Below, one piece after another: positions 1 through 11,113 of a stretch of DNA of 64,000 nucleotides. Position numbers and translations under genes: made by a program. The DNA is taken from the NCBI RefSeq assembly GCF_002847445.1, contig NZ_CP025430.1, forward strand, positions 3,025,001-3,089,000. Direction: 5' to 3'. This stretch comes from Paracoccus zhejiangensis (GTDB lineage: Bacteria > Pseudomonadota > Alphaproteobacteria > Rhodobacterales > Rhodobacteraceae). Numbering within the stretch: position 1 is the first letter of the stretch; each line of letters opens with the position of its first letter. Under the pieces are notes generated by a model. The model had not been told where the DNA came from and made no database searches. It worked only from the letters and a program-made list of their open reading frames with translations.

Positions 1-1297
<1,297 letters not shown>

Positions 1298-1389
1298 ATC
1301 CGGTGGAAGACAGACTTCCAAACCGATCACAAGCATGCAGACATGCAACTTGGACAACACCTGCCCGGTAAAAAGGGCGCAACGCTGAT

Positions 1390-1533
1390 CCGTTTCTTTC
1401 CCGGTCTGGTGGCCATAGCACGAGCGAAACACCCGATCCCATCCCGAACTCGGCCGTTAAGCGCCGTCGCGCCAATGGTACTGCGTCTCAAGACGTGGGA
1501 GAGTAGGTCACCGCCAGACCTGGAAAGAAACGG
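1390..1533 (+). other. 5S rRNA precursor processing stem
   Basis: The 12-base arm at 1390-1401 (CCGTTTCTTTCC) is perfectly complementary to 1522-1533 (GGAAAGAAACGG) and directly brackets 5S rRNA. Such a stem is the usual RNase III/RNase E processing structure of an rRNA operon transcript. The pairing is seen in the sequence; the processing role is inferred. Confidence 0.7.
1402..1521 (+). rRNA. rrf: 5S ribosomal RNA
   Basis: This is a 120-base region with the alphaproteobacterial 5S pattern: a GGTCTGGTGGCCATAGCACGAG-like 5' arm, the CCGATCCCATCCCGAACTCG core, and a GAGAGTAGGTCACCGCCAGACC 3' arm that pairs with the 5' arm. It lies between 23S and tRNA-fMet, as is normal in rRNA operons of Rhodobacterales. 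Confidence 0.96.
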
Positions 1534-1578
1534 AACTCTCTGAAACGATGGATAACCTCCGAACAAGACATACCCTGT

Positions 1579-1655
<77 letters not shown>

Positions 1656-1693
1656 TCTTTACTTGCAAGATATCAATGGCTTAGGCAGAAGCA

Positions 1694-1716
1694 GAGCGCC
1701 CCACGGGGCGCTTTTT
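1694..1716 (+). terminator. rRNA operon terminator
   Basis: AGCGCCCC (1695-1702) pairs with GGGGCGCT (1705-1712) across a two-base gap and is followed by a run of T. It is a strong intrinsic terminator 40 bases after tRNA-fMet. Confidence 0.85.
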
Positions 1717-1907
1717 GCGTTACAACGTCGCGCAACATCTTTCCGCGCGATTCCAAAGGCTTACAGCCGCTCAGATTTCTTCCGTGCAACACCCCTGCGA
1801 CACGGAAATGGCCAGATGTTCGCGGGACGTTCCTCCGGTGATCCTGGTTGCCAGCCAGCCATCCGGTCTGCGACAGTGAAGTGGATGTCCCCAAGGTTGT
1901 GCCCTTC

Positions 1908-2972
1908 ATGCCGATTTACGAACTTGCGCCGGATCGTATCCAGCCCCTGACAAAGACCACCTTCACCGCGATGCAGCTGCACGAGCGTCGCGACCTGCAG
2001 CGGCTGCTCCGAGAGAACATTGCAGTCATAGCAGCCGACACATTGGTGATCGCCGAGGAATACGGCGAATGGGACGACTCGCGCCGCCGCATCGATCTGC
2101 TCGGGATCGACCGTGATGCCAATCTCGTTGTCATCGAATTGAAGCGCACTGAGGACGGCGGCCACATGGAATTGCAGGCCATCCGCTATGCGGCGATGGT
2201 CTCGACCATGACCTTCGATCAGGCGGTGTCCTCGTTCGACCGCTACCTGCGCCAGATCGGCCGTGAAGATGCGGACGCGCGGGGCGAGCTTCTGGCCTTC
2301 CTGGGGTGGGATGAGCCCGACCACGACCAGTTCGCGCAGGAGGTGAAGATCGTCCTAGCCTCGGCCGAGTTCTCTCTGGAACTGACGACTGCCGTTCTCT
2401 GGCTGAACCAGCGCGATCTCGACATCCGCTGCGTTCGTCTGCAGCCCTACAACCTGTCGGGACGTGTGTTGATCGATGTCCAGCAGATCATCCCGCCCCC
2501 CGAGGCCGCAGAATACCAGGTTCGCGTGCGCGAGAAGGTCCGCAAGGAACGCGAGGCGCGGACCAGCGGTGCCGATCACACGAAGTACGACCTGCGGCTT
2601 GGCCAGCAGGAGTTCCCGCGAGAGTCGAAACGTTGGGCGATCCTGCGGACATTCCGATACCTCGTCGAGAGCGGCATCGCGCCCGAGGAGGTCGCCAAGC
2701 ACTGCGGCCCCCGCGCCAACCGGGCCCTTCGTGCGGTGGAGGGGGAAGTGGGGCACGACGACTTCGTGCGCCTCGCGACCGAGTCCCGTGCCGAACTGGG
2801 CAAGCGCTTCGACCCGATCCGTTGGTTTTGTGGCGACGACGAACTGCTGCGTGTCGGCGGTCGCACCTATGCCTTCTCCAGTCAGTGGGGCGGGGACGAC
2901 TGGCTTGAGGCGATGACCAATCTGCGCGACGCCTTCCCAGATCGTGGGATCGTCTTCACGCCCGCTGGCTGA
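1908..2972 (+). CDS. NucS/PD-(D/E)XK-like nuclease family protein
   Basis: The gene encodes about 354 aa. The N-terminal third has the layout of the PD-(D/E)XK nuclease fold: an Asp in RRRIDLLG (about residue 63), then VVIELKR with Glu77-X-Lys79, and a Gln near residue 90, as in NucS/DUF91-type endonucleases. The middle (about 200-260) is charged and probably linker. The last 100 residues look like a separate substrate-binding module rich in W and G. The start at 1908 is chosen because the family-like sequence begins there; residues read further upstream are not convincing. It is the first gene after tRNA-fMet on the accessory side, a usual position for island cargo. A role in DNA repair or defence is inferred from the fold only. 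Confidence 0.65.
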   Translation: MPIYELAPDRIQPLTKTTFTAMQLHERRDLQRLLRENIAVIAADTLVIAEEYGEWDDSRRRIDLLGIDRDANLVVIELKRTEDGGHMELQAIRYAAMVSTMTFDQAVSSFDRYLRQIGREDADARGELLAFLGWDEPDHDQFAQEVKIVLASAEFSLELTTAVLWLNQRDLDIRCVRLQPYNLSGRVLIDVQQIIPPPEAAEYQVRVREKVRKEREARTSGADHTKYDLRLGQQEFPRESKRWAILRTFRYLVESGIAPEEVAKHCGPRANRALRAVEGEVGHDDFVRLATESRAELGKRFDPIRWFCGDDELLRVGGRTYAFSSQWGGDDWLEAMTNLRDAFPDRGIVFTPAG

Positions 2973-3043
2973 ACCCTCTGATCAGCCTTGTCTTTCTGTT
3001 CAGTCAGAGCCGTCATGTCCCCTAATCCAACTCGGGGATTGTC

Positions 3044-3265
3044 ATGCCCAAGACCAACGACGCCGCGCTGGACGCCTTCATTGCAGCCAAGATGGAGATC
3101 GACGCCGTGGTTGCGCGGCTAGCGGCGCACAGCGCCGACCACTTCGCCTACACCCCGGGCGAGGTGAACTGGGGCCATGTCGGCACGCTGAACCACTACC
3201 GCGCCCGCCTCCGCGAGATCAGCAACATGGCCTTCCGCGAAGGCGAGCACGCGCTGACGACCTGA
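3044..3265 (+). CDS. Small conserved hypothetical protein (73 aa)
   Basis: The 73-residue acidic, Ala-rich protein is mostly helical by composition, with a central VNWGHVGTLNHYRARLREI segment. It has no signal peptide or membrane segment. Proteins of this kind are common in mobile regions of Rhodobacterales, but I cannot assign a function. It follows the nuclease gene by 71 bases in the same direction and faces the gene at 3286-4485, so the two stop codons converge within about 20 bases. Confidence 0.55.
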   Translation: MPKTNDAALDAFIAAKMEIDAVVARLAAHSADHFAYTPGEVNWGHVGTLNHYRARLREISNMAFREGEHALTT

Positions 3266-3285
3266 CACAGGCTTGCGCCGCTGGG

Positions 3286-4485
3286 TCAGGGCCGCAAAAC
3301 CTCGTTGAACAGTCCGGTGATGCCCTCGGTCAAAGGGTCCAGATCAGCCGCCCGCTCCTTTGCCCACCCCAGCCATTCGGCGGTTGTCCTGTCGCCAATC
3401 GGCTGATCCCCTTCGGACAGCAATCGCGCCTCAAGTTCCGCGATGAACGAGTCCAGGAGCTGCTTCTCTCGCCAATTCGTCGCGGCCGACCGAAAACGGG
3501 CCCAACGACCGTCATCGATTTCCTGCAAGCGCCGCCGTTCCCACCGACGCCTTTCCTCTTCCTGGTGTCGCCGCTGATCCTCTTCACGCTGCCGTTCCCA
3601 TTCGATCAGTCGGGGCACGCAGGCAATCACCGCATCTACGATGCCCGGGATCAGCGTCGCGAACGGCTTCTTCAGCGCCTCGATCCACAGCGGCTGCTCT
3701 CCAGGCAGCCAGGTGGTGATCTGCGCCCGAAGAAATCCGGACGATGCAAGTCCAGAGTTATGGTGCTGTGGGTAGGCCGTCCATTTTACGGAATCGCCTT
3801 CAGGCCGCTTAATCGGACGGGACATCTTCTCCTTAACCGTACACTCGAGGTCGCGCCCCTGGGACGTGAACGTGAGCTTCCCGTGAATGTCGGCCGTCTT
3901 GACCCTTGCTCCCGCCTTCTCAATCGCGTGGCAAAGCGTACTGCTGGCACGAAGGCGATAGAGATCTCGTTCTGTCAGATCATCCAGGAGCGACTTCGAC
4001 CAAGACAAAGGATCGCTTCGGCGCCGCTTGTTCTCGTGAACGCGTTCCTTTTGCTCCCGAGTATGCTCGACGATCCACGCACGGATCTTCGGGTGCAACT
4101 TGTCCAGCGGGTCCAAGCCGTCATCAACTGGTGCAACCGGTTCGGCAGCAGCTGGTGGTGCAGCCTCTTTGGCACTGGCAGGCGGTGTCAAAGTAAGGCC
4201 CGGTTCCCTTCGCTGTGGGACGCCCGCGCCGGGTCCTGCTGTCGGCTTGGCGAGCGGACCAGAGTCAGGCGGCAACGGTGGCGCAGCTGGTGCCCGACCG
4301 ACGGCCTTCTTAGACCAATAGCCAGGAGGTGGATAGGGAATCTGCCTCTTGTCACAAAGTTTGGCCAGGCGCGGACCATCGAGCCCGAGGTCGGGCCCGA
4401 CCCGATTGAGAGGCTGCTCCCATACTAGCGCATAGATTTCTTCGTGTGACAGGTCTGCTGCCTGCCGTGTTGTCCCACCGTCCAT
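3286..4485 (-). CDS. Hypothetical protein with N-terminal helix-turn-helix-like domain and coiled coil
   Basis: The 399-aa protein has three visible parts. Residues 10-65 (SHEEIYALVWEQPL...GYW) resemble a short domain seen in many uncharacterised bacterial proteins that reads like a helix-turn-helix and ends in a P-rich GYW motif. Residues 65-130 are a Pro/Ala-rich linker. From about residue 130 to the end the protein is basic and helical, with a strongly charged Arg/Glu coiled coil near 295-330. No catalytic motif is evident. It lies alone on the minus strand between unrelated cargo and the phage remnant. The function is unknown; DNA binding is a guess from the N-terminal domain. Confidence 0.55.
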   Translation of the reverse strand: MDGGTTRQAADLSHEEIYALVWEQPLNRVGPDLGLDGPRLAKLCDKRQIPYPPPGYWSKKAVGRAPAAPPLPPDSGPLAKPTAGPGAGVPQRREPGLTLTPPASAKEAAPPAAAEPVAPVDDGLDPLDKLHPKIRAWIVEHTREQKERVHENKRRRSDPLSWSKSLLDDLTERDLYRLRASSTLCHAIEKAGARVKTADIHGKLTFTSQGRDLECTVKEKMSRPIKRPEGDSVKWTAYPQHHNSGLASSGFLRAQITTWLPGEQPLWIEALKKPFATLIPGIVDAVIACVPRLIEWERQREEDQRRHQEEERRRWERRRLQEIDDGRWARFRSAATNWREKQLLDSFIAELEARLLSEGDQPIGDRTTAEWLGWAKERAADLDPLTEGITGLFNEVLRP

Positions 4486-4569
4486 GAAAGCGCCCGAAAG
4501 AATCGCCCTTTGGAACAGGTTACTTCGCGTTCGCCACTGCCGAAACTGGCAATGCCGCTCATCGACGGA

Positions 4570-4779
4570 TCAAAGCCCCTTCGAGGATTGGATGCGGACC
4601 ACGGCGACGTGCGCCGTGGTGCCGGTGATCTGGCGGTTGAGGTCGCCCAGCGCCGCTGCCATTTCCGCGTCTCTGGCGTAGGTCACCCGCTCGCCGTCGT
4701 ACTCGACGGTTCGGATGCCCTGATAGCGGGCGGCCATCAGGGCGTCGCGCCACGCGGTCAGTTGGGCGAGGTCGGCCAT
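4570..4779 (-). CDS. Phage head-tail joining (gpW-like) small protein
   Basis: The 69-residue protein has the short pattern of gpW-like head completion proteins: a helical N-terminus (LAQLTAWRDALMAARYQG), then a beta hairpin with VEYDGERVTYA, then a helix. Its ATG overlaps the stop codon of the capsid reading frame (TGATG at 4779-4780), so it was translated as the next gene of a head operon. The gene itself is open. It is stranded without tail genes, so it probably has no function now. Confidence 0.6.
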   Translation of the reverse strand: MADLAQLTAWRDALMAARYQGIRTVEYDGERVTYARDAEMAAALGDLNRQITGTTAHVAVVRIQSSKGL

Positions 4780-6537
4780 CACGCGCCTGCGTTCTGGAAC
4801 CAGCCGCGAAGGTCGATGAAGCCCGCGCCGAAATCGAGGATCACCCGGATTTCCACGCCGTCCACGTCCCAACCCAACCGGCTTTCCACCTGGGGTCCCT
4901 CGTTGCCCGAGAGGTAGGCGAACTCAAGGCCATCGATCTCACCCGGGTCTGCGGTGACATACCAGCGGGTCGCGCTGGTCAGGCGCGGTTCCACAACAGC
5001 GACATGGCGCCTGAGAACGGGTTCACGTCAGCGGCGGTAGCGGGCGCGATGGTGGCGAGCCACTTCTCCGCGACCGTCTCCAGCGCGGGCAGCACCAGCA
5101 GGTTCTTCGGCGTCACGCGGATCACGCGACCCTCGATTCCCTTTTGCGTCCGCAGCGCCAGCCGGGCGGCCGACAGGGTGGTGTCGGAGATCGCTGCGCC
5201 ACTCGCTGCTTTGTTGCCGTGATCGACATGGAACAGTGCCTTCTTGTCCGACAGCGTCGCGCCGTTGCCGCTGTTCGCCTCGAGCAGGGTCACGAGGATC
5301 CTTGCCTCCGTCTCGGCTGCGCCCTGACCCATGCGGCGGGCAAGGTCCGCGAAGGCGCCAAGATCTTCGTTCACCAGAACCTGCCGGGTGATGCCGATCT
5401 TTCGCGCTCAAGTCTCGATCTTGTAGGCCTCGCGCGCCTCGGCCATCGTCCCGGCCTTGATCTCGCCGTGCTCGTTCAGCTTCTCCAGGAGCGGGGCTTC
5501 CCCGAGCATGATCTTGTTTACCGCCCGGAAATCCCGCGCCGAGGTCTGGCGGCCGAGGCGGCGGATGCCCGAGGGCGCGGCCTGGTGGGCATCGCGCAGC
5601 ACGCGGCCCACGGTGTTGCCGAGGATGATCGGGAAATCGGAGGTCGTGTGCAGGGCGCGCGTGACCAAGCTGGCAGGAGACAGGGCCATGGTGGATTCGC
5701 CGCGCAGGGTCAGCAGTTCCTTGGCCATATCCACCGGCGTGGCATAGGCATAGCGGCGGGCCGGTTCGGAGAGTTGGTGGAGCGGATTGATGCGTGCATA
5801 GAGGGCTTCGCACATCTGGCGTGCGCGCAGGGGGGGCTCGTCCTGGCTTTCGCCCATCTCGACGCGGACCTGTTCGGTGCGGATCGTCGGCGCGCTTCGG
5901 CATCTGCCGCAGCGTCGATCTGACCGTCGATCCAGGACTGGTCCAGCCCGGCGATGCGGGCAATGGAGCGGATCTCCGTGTTGATCGTGGCGCGGGTCTG
6001 CGCCTCGGGCGGGGCAGGGGTGATGGTGTCGGGCATATTGGTCTCCATGCGGATGTGGGCGCCGGGGTCGGCGGGTGTCGGCACCAGGGAAATCTCGTGG
6101 GGCGTCCAGCGTACCGCGGTCAGCACGCGTGCGCCGTTCTCGGTGGTCTCGGCCCATTGCTCGACCGAATAGCCGACCGAGACATGGCGCAGGATCCCGG
6201 ACAGCACGTCCTGCCAGAGCGGTTCCACCTCTGGTCGGGCCGAGAAGCGGATCAGCGCCGTGCCGTGTTGGCCATCGACGCTGGCCGATTGGACGCTCCC
6301 AAGCACATCGCGGACGGCGGATTGCCGATGGGCGTCCAGCACACTGGCACCCTGAAGGCGCGACAGGTCCACCGCCTCGGGCGCAAGGCTTAGGCGTTCG
6401 GCATAGGCGCCTGCCATGTCGCGGCGGCGCACCGGCGCGCCGGTGGACCAGATCACCTCGACAGTGCGTGCGTCACGATCGGCGCTGGCTGGGGCCAGGT
6501 CGGCGCGGCGGGTCAGCAGGGTGATGGGGTCAGTCAT
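4779..6537 (-). pseudogene. Broken prohead protease/major capsid fusion gene (prophage remnant)
   Basis: Reading three frames in turn gives one protein. The first is a prohead protease-like part (6537 to about 5900, with HxxSVGYSVEQW and WTPHEISLVPTPADPGA). It continues as a Mu-like major head subunit (about 5890-5409 in a second frame, then 5406-4990 with GITRQVLVNEDLGAFADL and KKALFHVDHGN, then 4994-4779 with LTSATRWYVTADPGEIDGLEFAYLSG). The lesions are a frameshift near 5895, an in-frame TGA at about 5408-5410 (likely from a TGG codon) and a frameshift near 4987. Protease-capsid fusions are known in Rhodobacterales phages. The gene is dead but recent, because each segment still reads cleanly. 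Confidence 0.8.
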
Positions 6538-7939
6538 CAGCGGTGTCCTCCTTGGCGGCGGGCGGCGCGCTGAAGTTCAGGCCCAGCGCGTCCGACCGTG
6601 CCTTGTCTGCAGCGATCTCGGCATCGACCTGTTCGGCGTCGTAGCCCCGTTCGGAAATCGCCTGCGTCCTGCTCTTGAGCCCGGCGTTGATCGCGAGGAT
6701 CTCGGCCTCGACGTCCTTCTTCGGATCGACGTAGTCGAACTTGGGCGGGAGCCATTCGCAGCCGAGATAGGCGGCCGGATCGCGGTCGAAATCTCGGGCG
6801 GGCGGATCGCCGGTCAGCACAGCCAGCCGCACGAAGCGTTCCCAGACCGCGCGGCAGAACAGGTGCACGACCACGTTGTGCTGCAACTGTTCGACGCGGC
6901 GGCAGAACTCGATCAGCCCCGCGCGGATCGAGGAATAGGTGACGCCCTCCAGGTCGCCAAAGACCAGTTCATAGGGCAGGCCCATGCCAGAGGCCACGGC
7001 GCGGAGGTGGTTCTTCACGAATCGCGCATAGGCATCGTGCTCGGTCGGGTTGGAAAACCGGATGTCTGTGCCGGGCGGCAGCGGGATCAAGCTGCCGGGC
7101 TCCGTGCCGACGGTCAGCGCGCCGTTGGTGTTCGTGCCGGAAAGCCCGCATGCGGTGCCATCCGGATCGGTGATGAAGCCAGTGAACAGCGCCGCGACCT
7201 TGGCCTTCGCCAGCGCCGCATCCTCGAACTGGTCCAACTCTTGCAGGCGCAGCAGGACAGGGGCCAGCCAGGTGACGCCGCGCAACTGGCCAGCCGCCAG
7301 TGGCTTGAACAGATGGAGACAGTCGGTTGCTGGCAGGCGCAGCGGTTCTAGCCGCAGCGAGGTCAGCGGATCACCGGGGCGGTCGCGCATCACCCAGTAA
7401 GCGGTGCGCTGCCCCATGGCGTTGAACTCGATGCCTGCCCGGATGCGCGCGCCACCGCCGATGTCGCGGTGCAGGTCCAGCGGCACCTGATCGCGGTCCA
7501 GCAGATCGATGTGCAGGGGGATGGCCGGGGCATCGGGCACGACGCGCAGCCGGGCGAAACTCTCGCCCCCCTCGACCATTGCGCGAACAGCCATGGCCTG
7601 CAGTCCGTAGAAATCCGCCAGCCCACCCGGATCGGCATGATCGGTCCAACGCCGCCACAGCACCTGCAGCCGTTCGCGCACGGCCCGGTCGGGATGCGTC
7701 GACTGAGGCTTGATCCCTGCGCCGACGACATTGCCCACCAGGCTGACCACCGCTGCCGCGACCCAAGGGTTGTTGCGCGCATACCACCCGGCTCGCCGCG
7801 CTGCCGTCGTAGCCCCAGCAATGATCGCCGTGTTCAGCCCATCGACTGTCCGCGCCCCCTCCCAACGCCGCCCGCCACTCGCGGCGTCGAAGCCGCGCGT
7901 GCGCGTGAAGCCGAAAAGGCGATGGATGAGCGTCCGCAT
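6530..7939 (-). CDS. Phage portal protein, lambda family
   Basis: The 469-aa protein matches lambda-type portal proteins along its length: an N-terminal RxxxRNNPWVAAAV helix (about 50-70), a central region with TVGTEPGSLIPLPPGTDIRFSNP (about 275-300), and a typical DLEGVTYSSIRAGLIEFCRR helix (about 330-350). In a phage it forms the dodecameric DNA gate of the head. Its stop overlaps the start of the protease/capsid gene by 8 bases, the normal head-gene order. The reading frame is intact, but the terminase genes expected upstream are missing and the capsid gene is broken, so this is a relic and not a functional prophage. Confidence 0.85.
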   Translation of the reverse strand: MRTLIHRLFGFTRTRGFDAASGGRRWEGARTVDGLNTAIIAGATTAARRAGWYARNNPWVAAAVVSLVGNVVGAGIKPQSTHPDRAVRERLQVLWRRWTDHADPGGLADFYGLQAMAVRAMVEGGESFARLRVVPDAPAIPLHIDLLDRDQVPLDLHRDIGGGARIRAGIEFNAMGQRTAYWVMRDRPGDPLTSLRLEPLRLPATDCLHLFKPLAAGQLRGVTWLAPVLLRLQELDQFEDAALAKAKVAALFTGFITDPDGTACGLSGTNTNGALTVGTEPGSLIPLPPGTDIRFSNPTEHDAYARFVKNHLRAVASGMGLPYELVFGDLEGVTYSSIRAGLIEFCRRVEQLQHNVVVHLFCRAVWERFVRLAVLTGDPPARDFDRDPAAYLGCEWLPPKFDYVDPKKDVEAEILAINAGLKSRTQAISERGYDAEQVDAEIAADKARSDALGLNFSAPPAAKEDTADD

Positions 7940-8007
7940 GGACGACAGAGTCGCCCGAAATAGACCCTCAATCTATTGGGAATGTTTGGTAATGGGCAAG
8001 AGTCGAC

Positions 8008-8614
8008 CTACGCAATCCGTGCGTCCGCACTCCATTTTCCAAGTTCCGAAAGCTTTAGCCTAATGTTGTCGAATCGCTTTACGGCGGCAGCGATCTTTCG
8101 CTGATGTTCGATATCCAACGTGCCATCTTGCTTTATCGGAAGCGACACGGTGAGTTCCTTAACGCGGGCAACGAACAATTTTGCCTCGTAGAGATAACCG
8201 CCGGCTGCAACTGCACTCCTCAACTGGATTGCCAAGAAGTCCAAGTCGATCGAGTCGTTCAGCACGTCGATTATGATGACATCGTCGGTGATTGCACAGA
8301 CCTGGTCCCGCACGTAAACCTTGCCCACGGAGGCACCATTGGCATTCACCGTAACGATGGGCTTCTCCTCGATGGTCATGCCGACACTTTCGAGCCACTT
8401 CCGCGATGCCCGTCCCTTCTCGATGCGCGCGTCCCGAAAGCAGCTGTAGATCGGAATGTCTCCAGAATTTTCCCGAATGTCCTGCCCCCGCACACGCGTG
8501 CCAGACCTCACATTGAACAGCCTCTTATCTGAGAGCCCAAAGTCCTGCATGGGCGCATGCGTAAGATTGTCGAGCTCGTCTTGCGCGGCCTTCAGTTCTC
8601 CAGATATCTCAGAT
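8008..8614 (-). pseudogene. Type I restriction-modification specificity subunit (HsdS), C-terminal fragment
   Basis: About 200 residues read as the second target-recognition half of an HsdS protein: IPIYSCFRDARIEKGRAS, IVTVNANGASVGKVY, LFVARVKELTVSLPI, then a helical conserved region IEHQRKIAAAVKRFDNIRLKLSELG. The C-terminus is natural (stop at 8008), but the N-terminal half is cut off exactly at the IS21 terminal repeat at 8615. No hsdM or hsdR gene is in the window. On its own it cannot form a working restriction system. Confidence 0.75.
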
Positions 8615-8645
8615 TGTTGATTTCCACCCAGAACTGACCCGGGTT
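8615..8645 (+). repeat. IS21 left terminal inverted repeat
   Basis: The 31 bases are perfectly inverted relative to 11083-11113. They mark the left end of the element and interrupt the HsdS fragment. Confidence 0.92.
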
Positions 8646-8726
8646 GGCGCGTAATTTCCATTGAGATTTGACCCATGTGACCCTTCCCCAACGCGATCAG
8701 CGGCGGGGAGCAACGGAGTGATCCAC

Positions 8727-10256
8727 ATGGGACTTTTGAATATCATCCGGCGGATGGCGCTGCGTGAGAAGCTGCCGATCCGCGAGATAGCCCGCCGGAC
8801 CGGGCTATCTCGGAACACCATCAAGAAGTATCTGAACGCGGGCACGATCGAGCCGAAGTTCTCGGTGCCTGAGCGCCCGAGCAAGATCGATCCGTTCGCC
8901 GAGAAGCTCGCGGCTTGGCTGAAGACTGAGACGACGAAGTCGCGCAAGCAGCGCCGGACATTGAAGCAACTCTACGCCGATCTGGTCGCGCTCGGCTATA
9001 CCGGTTCCTACAATCGCGTCGCCGCCTTTGCTCGTGACTGGCGCGCCGACCGGCAACGCGAGCAGCAGACCACGGGACGCGGTACCTTCGTGCCGCTGGC
9101 CTTCCGCCCGGGGGAGGCCTTCCAGTTCGACTGGAGCGAGGATTACGCGGTGTTGGGCGGAGAACGCACCAAGCTGCAAGTCGCCCATATCAAGCTGTCA
9201 CACAGCCGGGCTTTCCTGGTTCGCGCCTATCTGCTGCAAACCCACGAGATGCTGTTCGACGCCCATTGGCATGGCTTTCGCGTCTTCGGCGGCGTTCCTG
9301 GGCGGGGAATCTACGACAACATGAGGACCGCTGTGGATCGCGTTGGCCGCGGCAAGGAGCGTCAGGTCAATATGCGCTTCCTCGCCATGGCCAATCACTA
9401 TGTCTTCGAGCCGGAATTCTGCAATCCGGCGTCGGGCTGGGAGAAGGGACAGGTCGAGAAGAACGTCCAGGATGCGCGCCCGCGGCTGTGGCAGCCAATG
9501 CCCAACTTCCCGGACCTGGCAGCCCTGAACGCCTGGCTGGAGCAGCGCTGCATGGAACTGTGGCGGGAGATCCCACATGGAACCCGTGCCGGCAGCATCG
9601 CCGATGCCTGGACCGAGGAGCAGGCCGCGCTGATGGCCCTGCCGCCTGCCTTCGATGGCTTTGTCGAGCAAAGCAAGCGCGTCTCACCGACCTGCCTGAT
9701 CAGCTTCGAGCGCAATCGCTACAGCGTGCCGGCGTCTTTTGCCAATCGCCCTGTGAGCCTCAGGATCTATCCCGAGCGCCTGGTCATTGCCGCCGAAGGG
9801 CAGATTTTGTGCGAGCATGAGCGGGTGATCGAGCGCTCGCACCACCTGCCGCCGCGCACCATCTACGACTGGCGGCATTACCTCGCCGTCATCCAGCGCA
9901 AACCCGGTGCCCTGCGCAACGGAGCCCCGTTTGCCGAGTTGCCCGCTGCCTTCAAACGGCTGCAGGAGCAGATGCTACGGCGGATTGGCGGTGATCGCGA
10001 GATGGTCGATATCCTGGCCTTGGTCCTGCATCACGACGAGCAAGCGGTGCTGACCGCGGTCGAACTTGCCCTGTCCGAGGGCGTCGCGACCAAGACCCAT
10101 GTGCTGAACATTTTGCACCGCCTGATCGACGGAAAGACCGACGGACCACCCATCGACACGCCCCAGGCTCTGCATCTGCGCCGAGAGCCCAAGGCCAATG
10201 TCGAACGCTATGATGGCTTGCGCGCGCACATGACCGGAGGCCGCCATGCGTCATGA
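8727..10256 (+). CDS. istA: IS21-family transposase IstA
   Basis: The 509-aa DDE transposase starts with a helix-turn-helix ([18 protein letters not shown], about 20-38). The RNase H core begins at FQFDWSEDY (first catalytic Asp about 133-137), continues through [11 protein letters not shown] (second Asp about residue 203) and reaches the catalytic Glu region in [15 protein letters not shown]-terminal beta domain follows ([21 protein letters not shown]). The ATG at 8727 has GGAG nine bases upstream. It overlaps istB by 11 bases, which suggests translational coupling. The frame is intact, so the element may be active. Confidence 0.93.
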   Translation: MGLLNIIRRMALREKLPIREIARRTGLSRNTIKKYLNAGTIEPKFSVPERPSKIDPFAEKLAAWLKTETTKSRKQRRTLKQLYADLVALGYTGSYNRVAAFARDWRADRQREQQTTGRGTFVPLAFRPGEAFQFDWSEDYAVLGGERTKLQVAHIKLSHSRAFLVRAYLLQTHEMLFDAHWHGFRVFGGVPGRGIYDNMRTAVDRVGRGKERQVNMRFLAMANHYVFEPEFCNPASGWEKGQVEKNVQDARPRLWQPMPNFPDLAALNAWLEQRCMELWREIPHGTRAGSIADAWTEEQAALMALPPAFDGFVEQSKRVSPTCLISFERNRYSVPASFANRPVSLRIYPERLVIAAEGQILCEHERVIERSHHLPPRTIYDWRHYLAVIQRKPGALRNGAPFAELPAAFKRLQEQMLRRIGGDREMVDILALVLHHDEQAVLTAVELALSEGVATKTHVLNILHRLIDGKTDGPPIDTPQALHLRREPKANVERYDGLRAHMTGGRHAS

Positions 10257-11040
10257 TCCTGCCAGCGGCGCCATCGTGATCATGCTCCGCAGCCTCAAGA
10301 TGCATGGCATGTCGCAAGCCGTCACCGATCTGATCGAGCAAGGCGCACCAGCCTTCGAAAGCGCCGTGCCGATCCTCACCCAACTGCTGAAGGCCGAAAT
10401 GGCCGAGCGAGAAGTTCGCTCAGTCGCCTATCACATGAAGATCGCCCGCTTTCCCGCCTATAAGGACCTGTCAGGCTTCGACTTCTCGGCCAGCGAAGTC
10501 AATGAGGCGACTGTGCGCCAGCTGCATCGCTGCGAGTTCATGGGCGGCGCCGAGAACATTGTCCTGATCGGCGGCCCAGGCACCGGGAAGACCCATGTCG
10601 CAACCGCCATTGGCATTCAGGCCATCGAGCATCATCGCCGTAAGGTCCGGTTCTTCTCGACCATAGAACTGGTCAACACGCTCGAGCAGGAGAAAGCGAG
10701 AGGCAGGACCGGCCAACTGGCTGAAACCCTGATGCGGCTGGATCTCGTGATCCTGGACGAGTTGGGATACCTGCCGTTCAGCGCATCAGGCGGCGCATTG
10801 CTCTTTCACCTGCTGAGCAAGCTTTACGAACGCACAAGCGTCATCATCACCACCAATCTCAGCTTCAGCGAATGGGCGACGGTCTTTGGCGATGCCAAGA
10901 TGACCACCGCGCTACTCGATCGCCTGACCCACCGCTGTCACATCCTGGAAACCGGCAATGACAGCTTCCGCTTCAAGGCAAGCTCGGCTGCTGCGACCAG
11001 AAAAAAGAAGGAGACCTCTGATGTCTTGACCCGGTCATGA
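10246..11040 (+). CDS. istB: IS21-family helper ATPase IstB
   Basis: The 264-aa AAA+ ATPase carries Walker [10 protein letters not shown] (about 107-115), Walker [13 protein letters not shown] (about 166-177) and sensor ITTNLSF (about 200-206), the standard IstB set. IstB assists IstA in target selection and strand transfer. Its ATG follows GGAGG directly within the end of istA. The frame is complete. Confidence 0.93.
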   Translation: MRHDPASGAIVIMLRSLKMHGMSQAVTDLIEQGAPAFESAVPILTQLLKAEMAEREVRSVAYHMKIARFPAYKDLSGFDFSASEVNEATVRQLHRCEFMGGAENIVLIGGPGTGKTHVATAIGIQAIEHHRRKVRFFSTIELVNTLEQEKARGRTGQLAETLMRLDLVILDELGYLPFSASGGALLFHLLSKLYERTSVIITTNLSFSEWATVFGDAKMTTALLDRLTHRCHILETGNDSFRFKASSAAATRKKKETSDVLTRS

Positions 11041-11082
11041 CCCGACCAACATAATCTCAAGGTGGGTCAATTCTCGATGGAA

Positions 11083-11113
11083 AACCCGGGTCAGTTCTGG
11101 GTGGAAATCAACA
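11083..11113 (-). repeat. IS21 right terminal inverted repeat
   Basis: This is the 31-base inverted copy of 8615-8645 and marks the right end of the IS21 element. Confidence 0.92.

Larger units (their letters stand above)
8615..11113 (+). mobile_element. IS21-family insertion sequence (complete, 2499 bp)
   Basis: The element is bounded by 31-base perfect inverted repeats at 8615-8645 and 11083-11113 (outer end TGTTGATTTCCACCCAGAAC). It contains istA and istB in the standard order with an 11-base gene overlap. The flanks differ: a cut HsdS gene on the left and the C-terminal half of a different istB on the right. No target-site duplication is seen, so a deletion or recombination has removed one original flank. 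Confidence 0.92.

Noticed and set aside
2944..4428. Plus-strand open frame of 494 codons
   Set aside because: It lies opposite the 399-aa minus-strand gene and across the 73-aa gene; its composition is typical of an antisense shadow.
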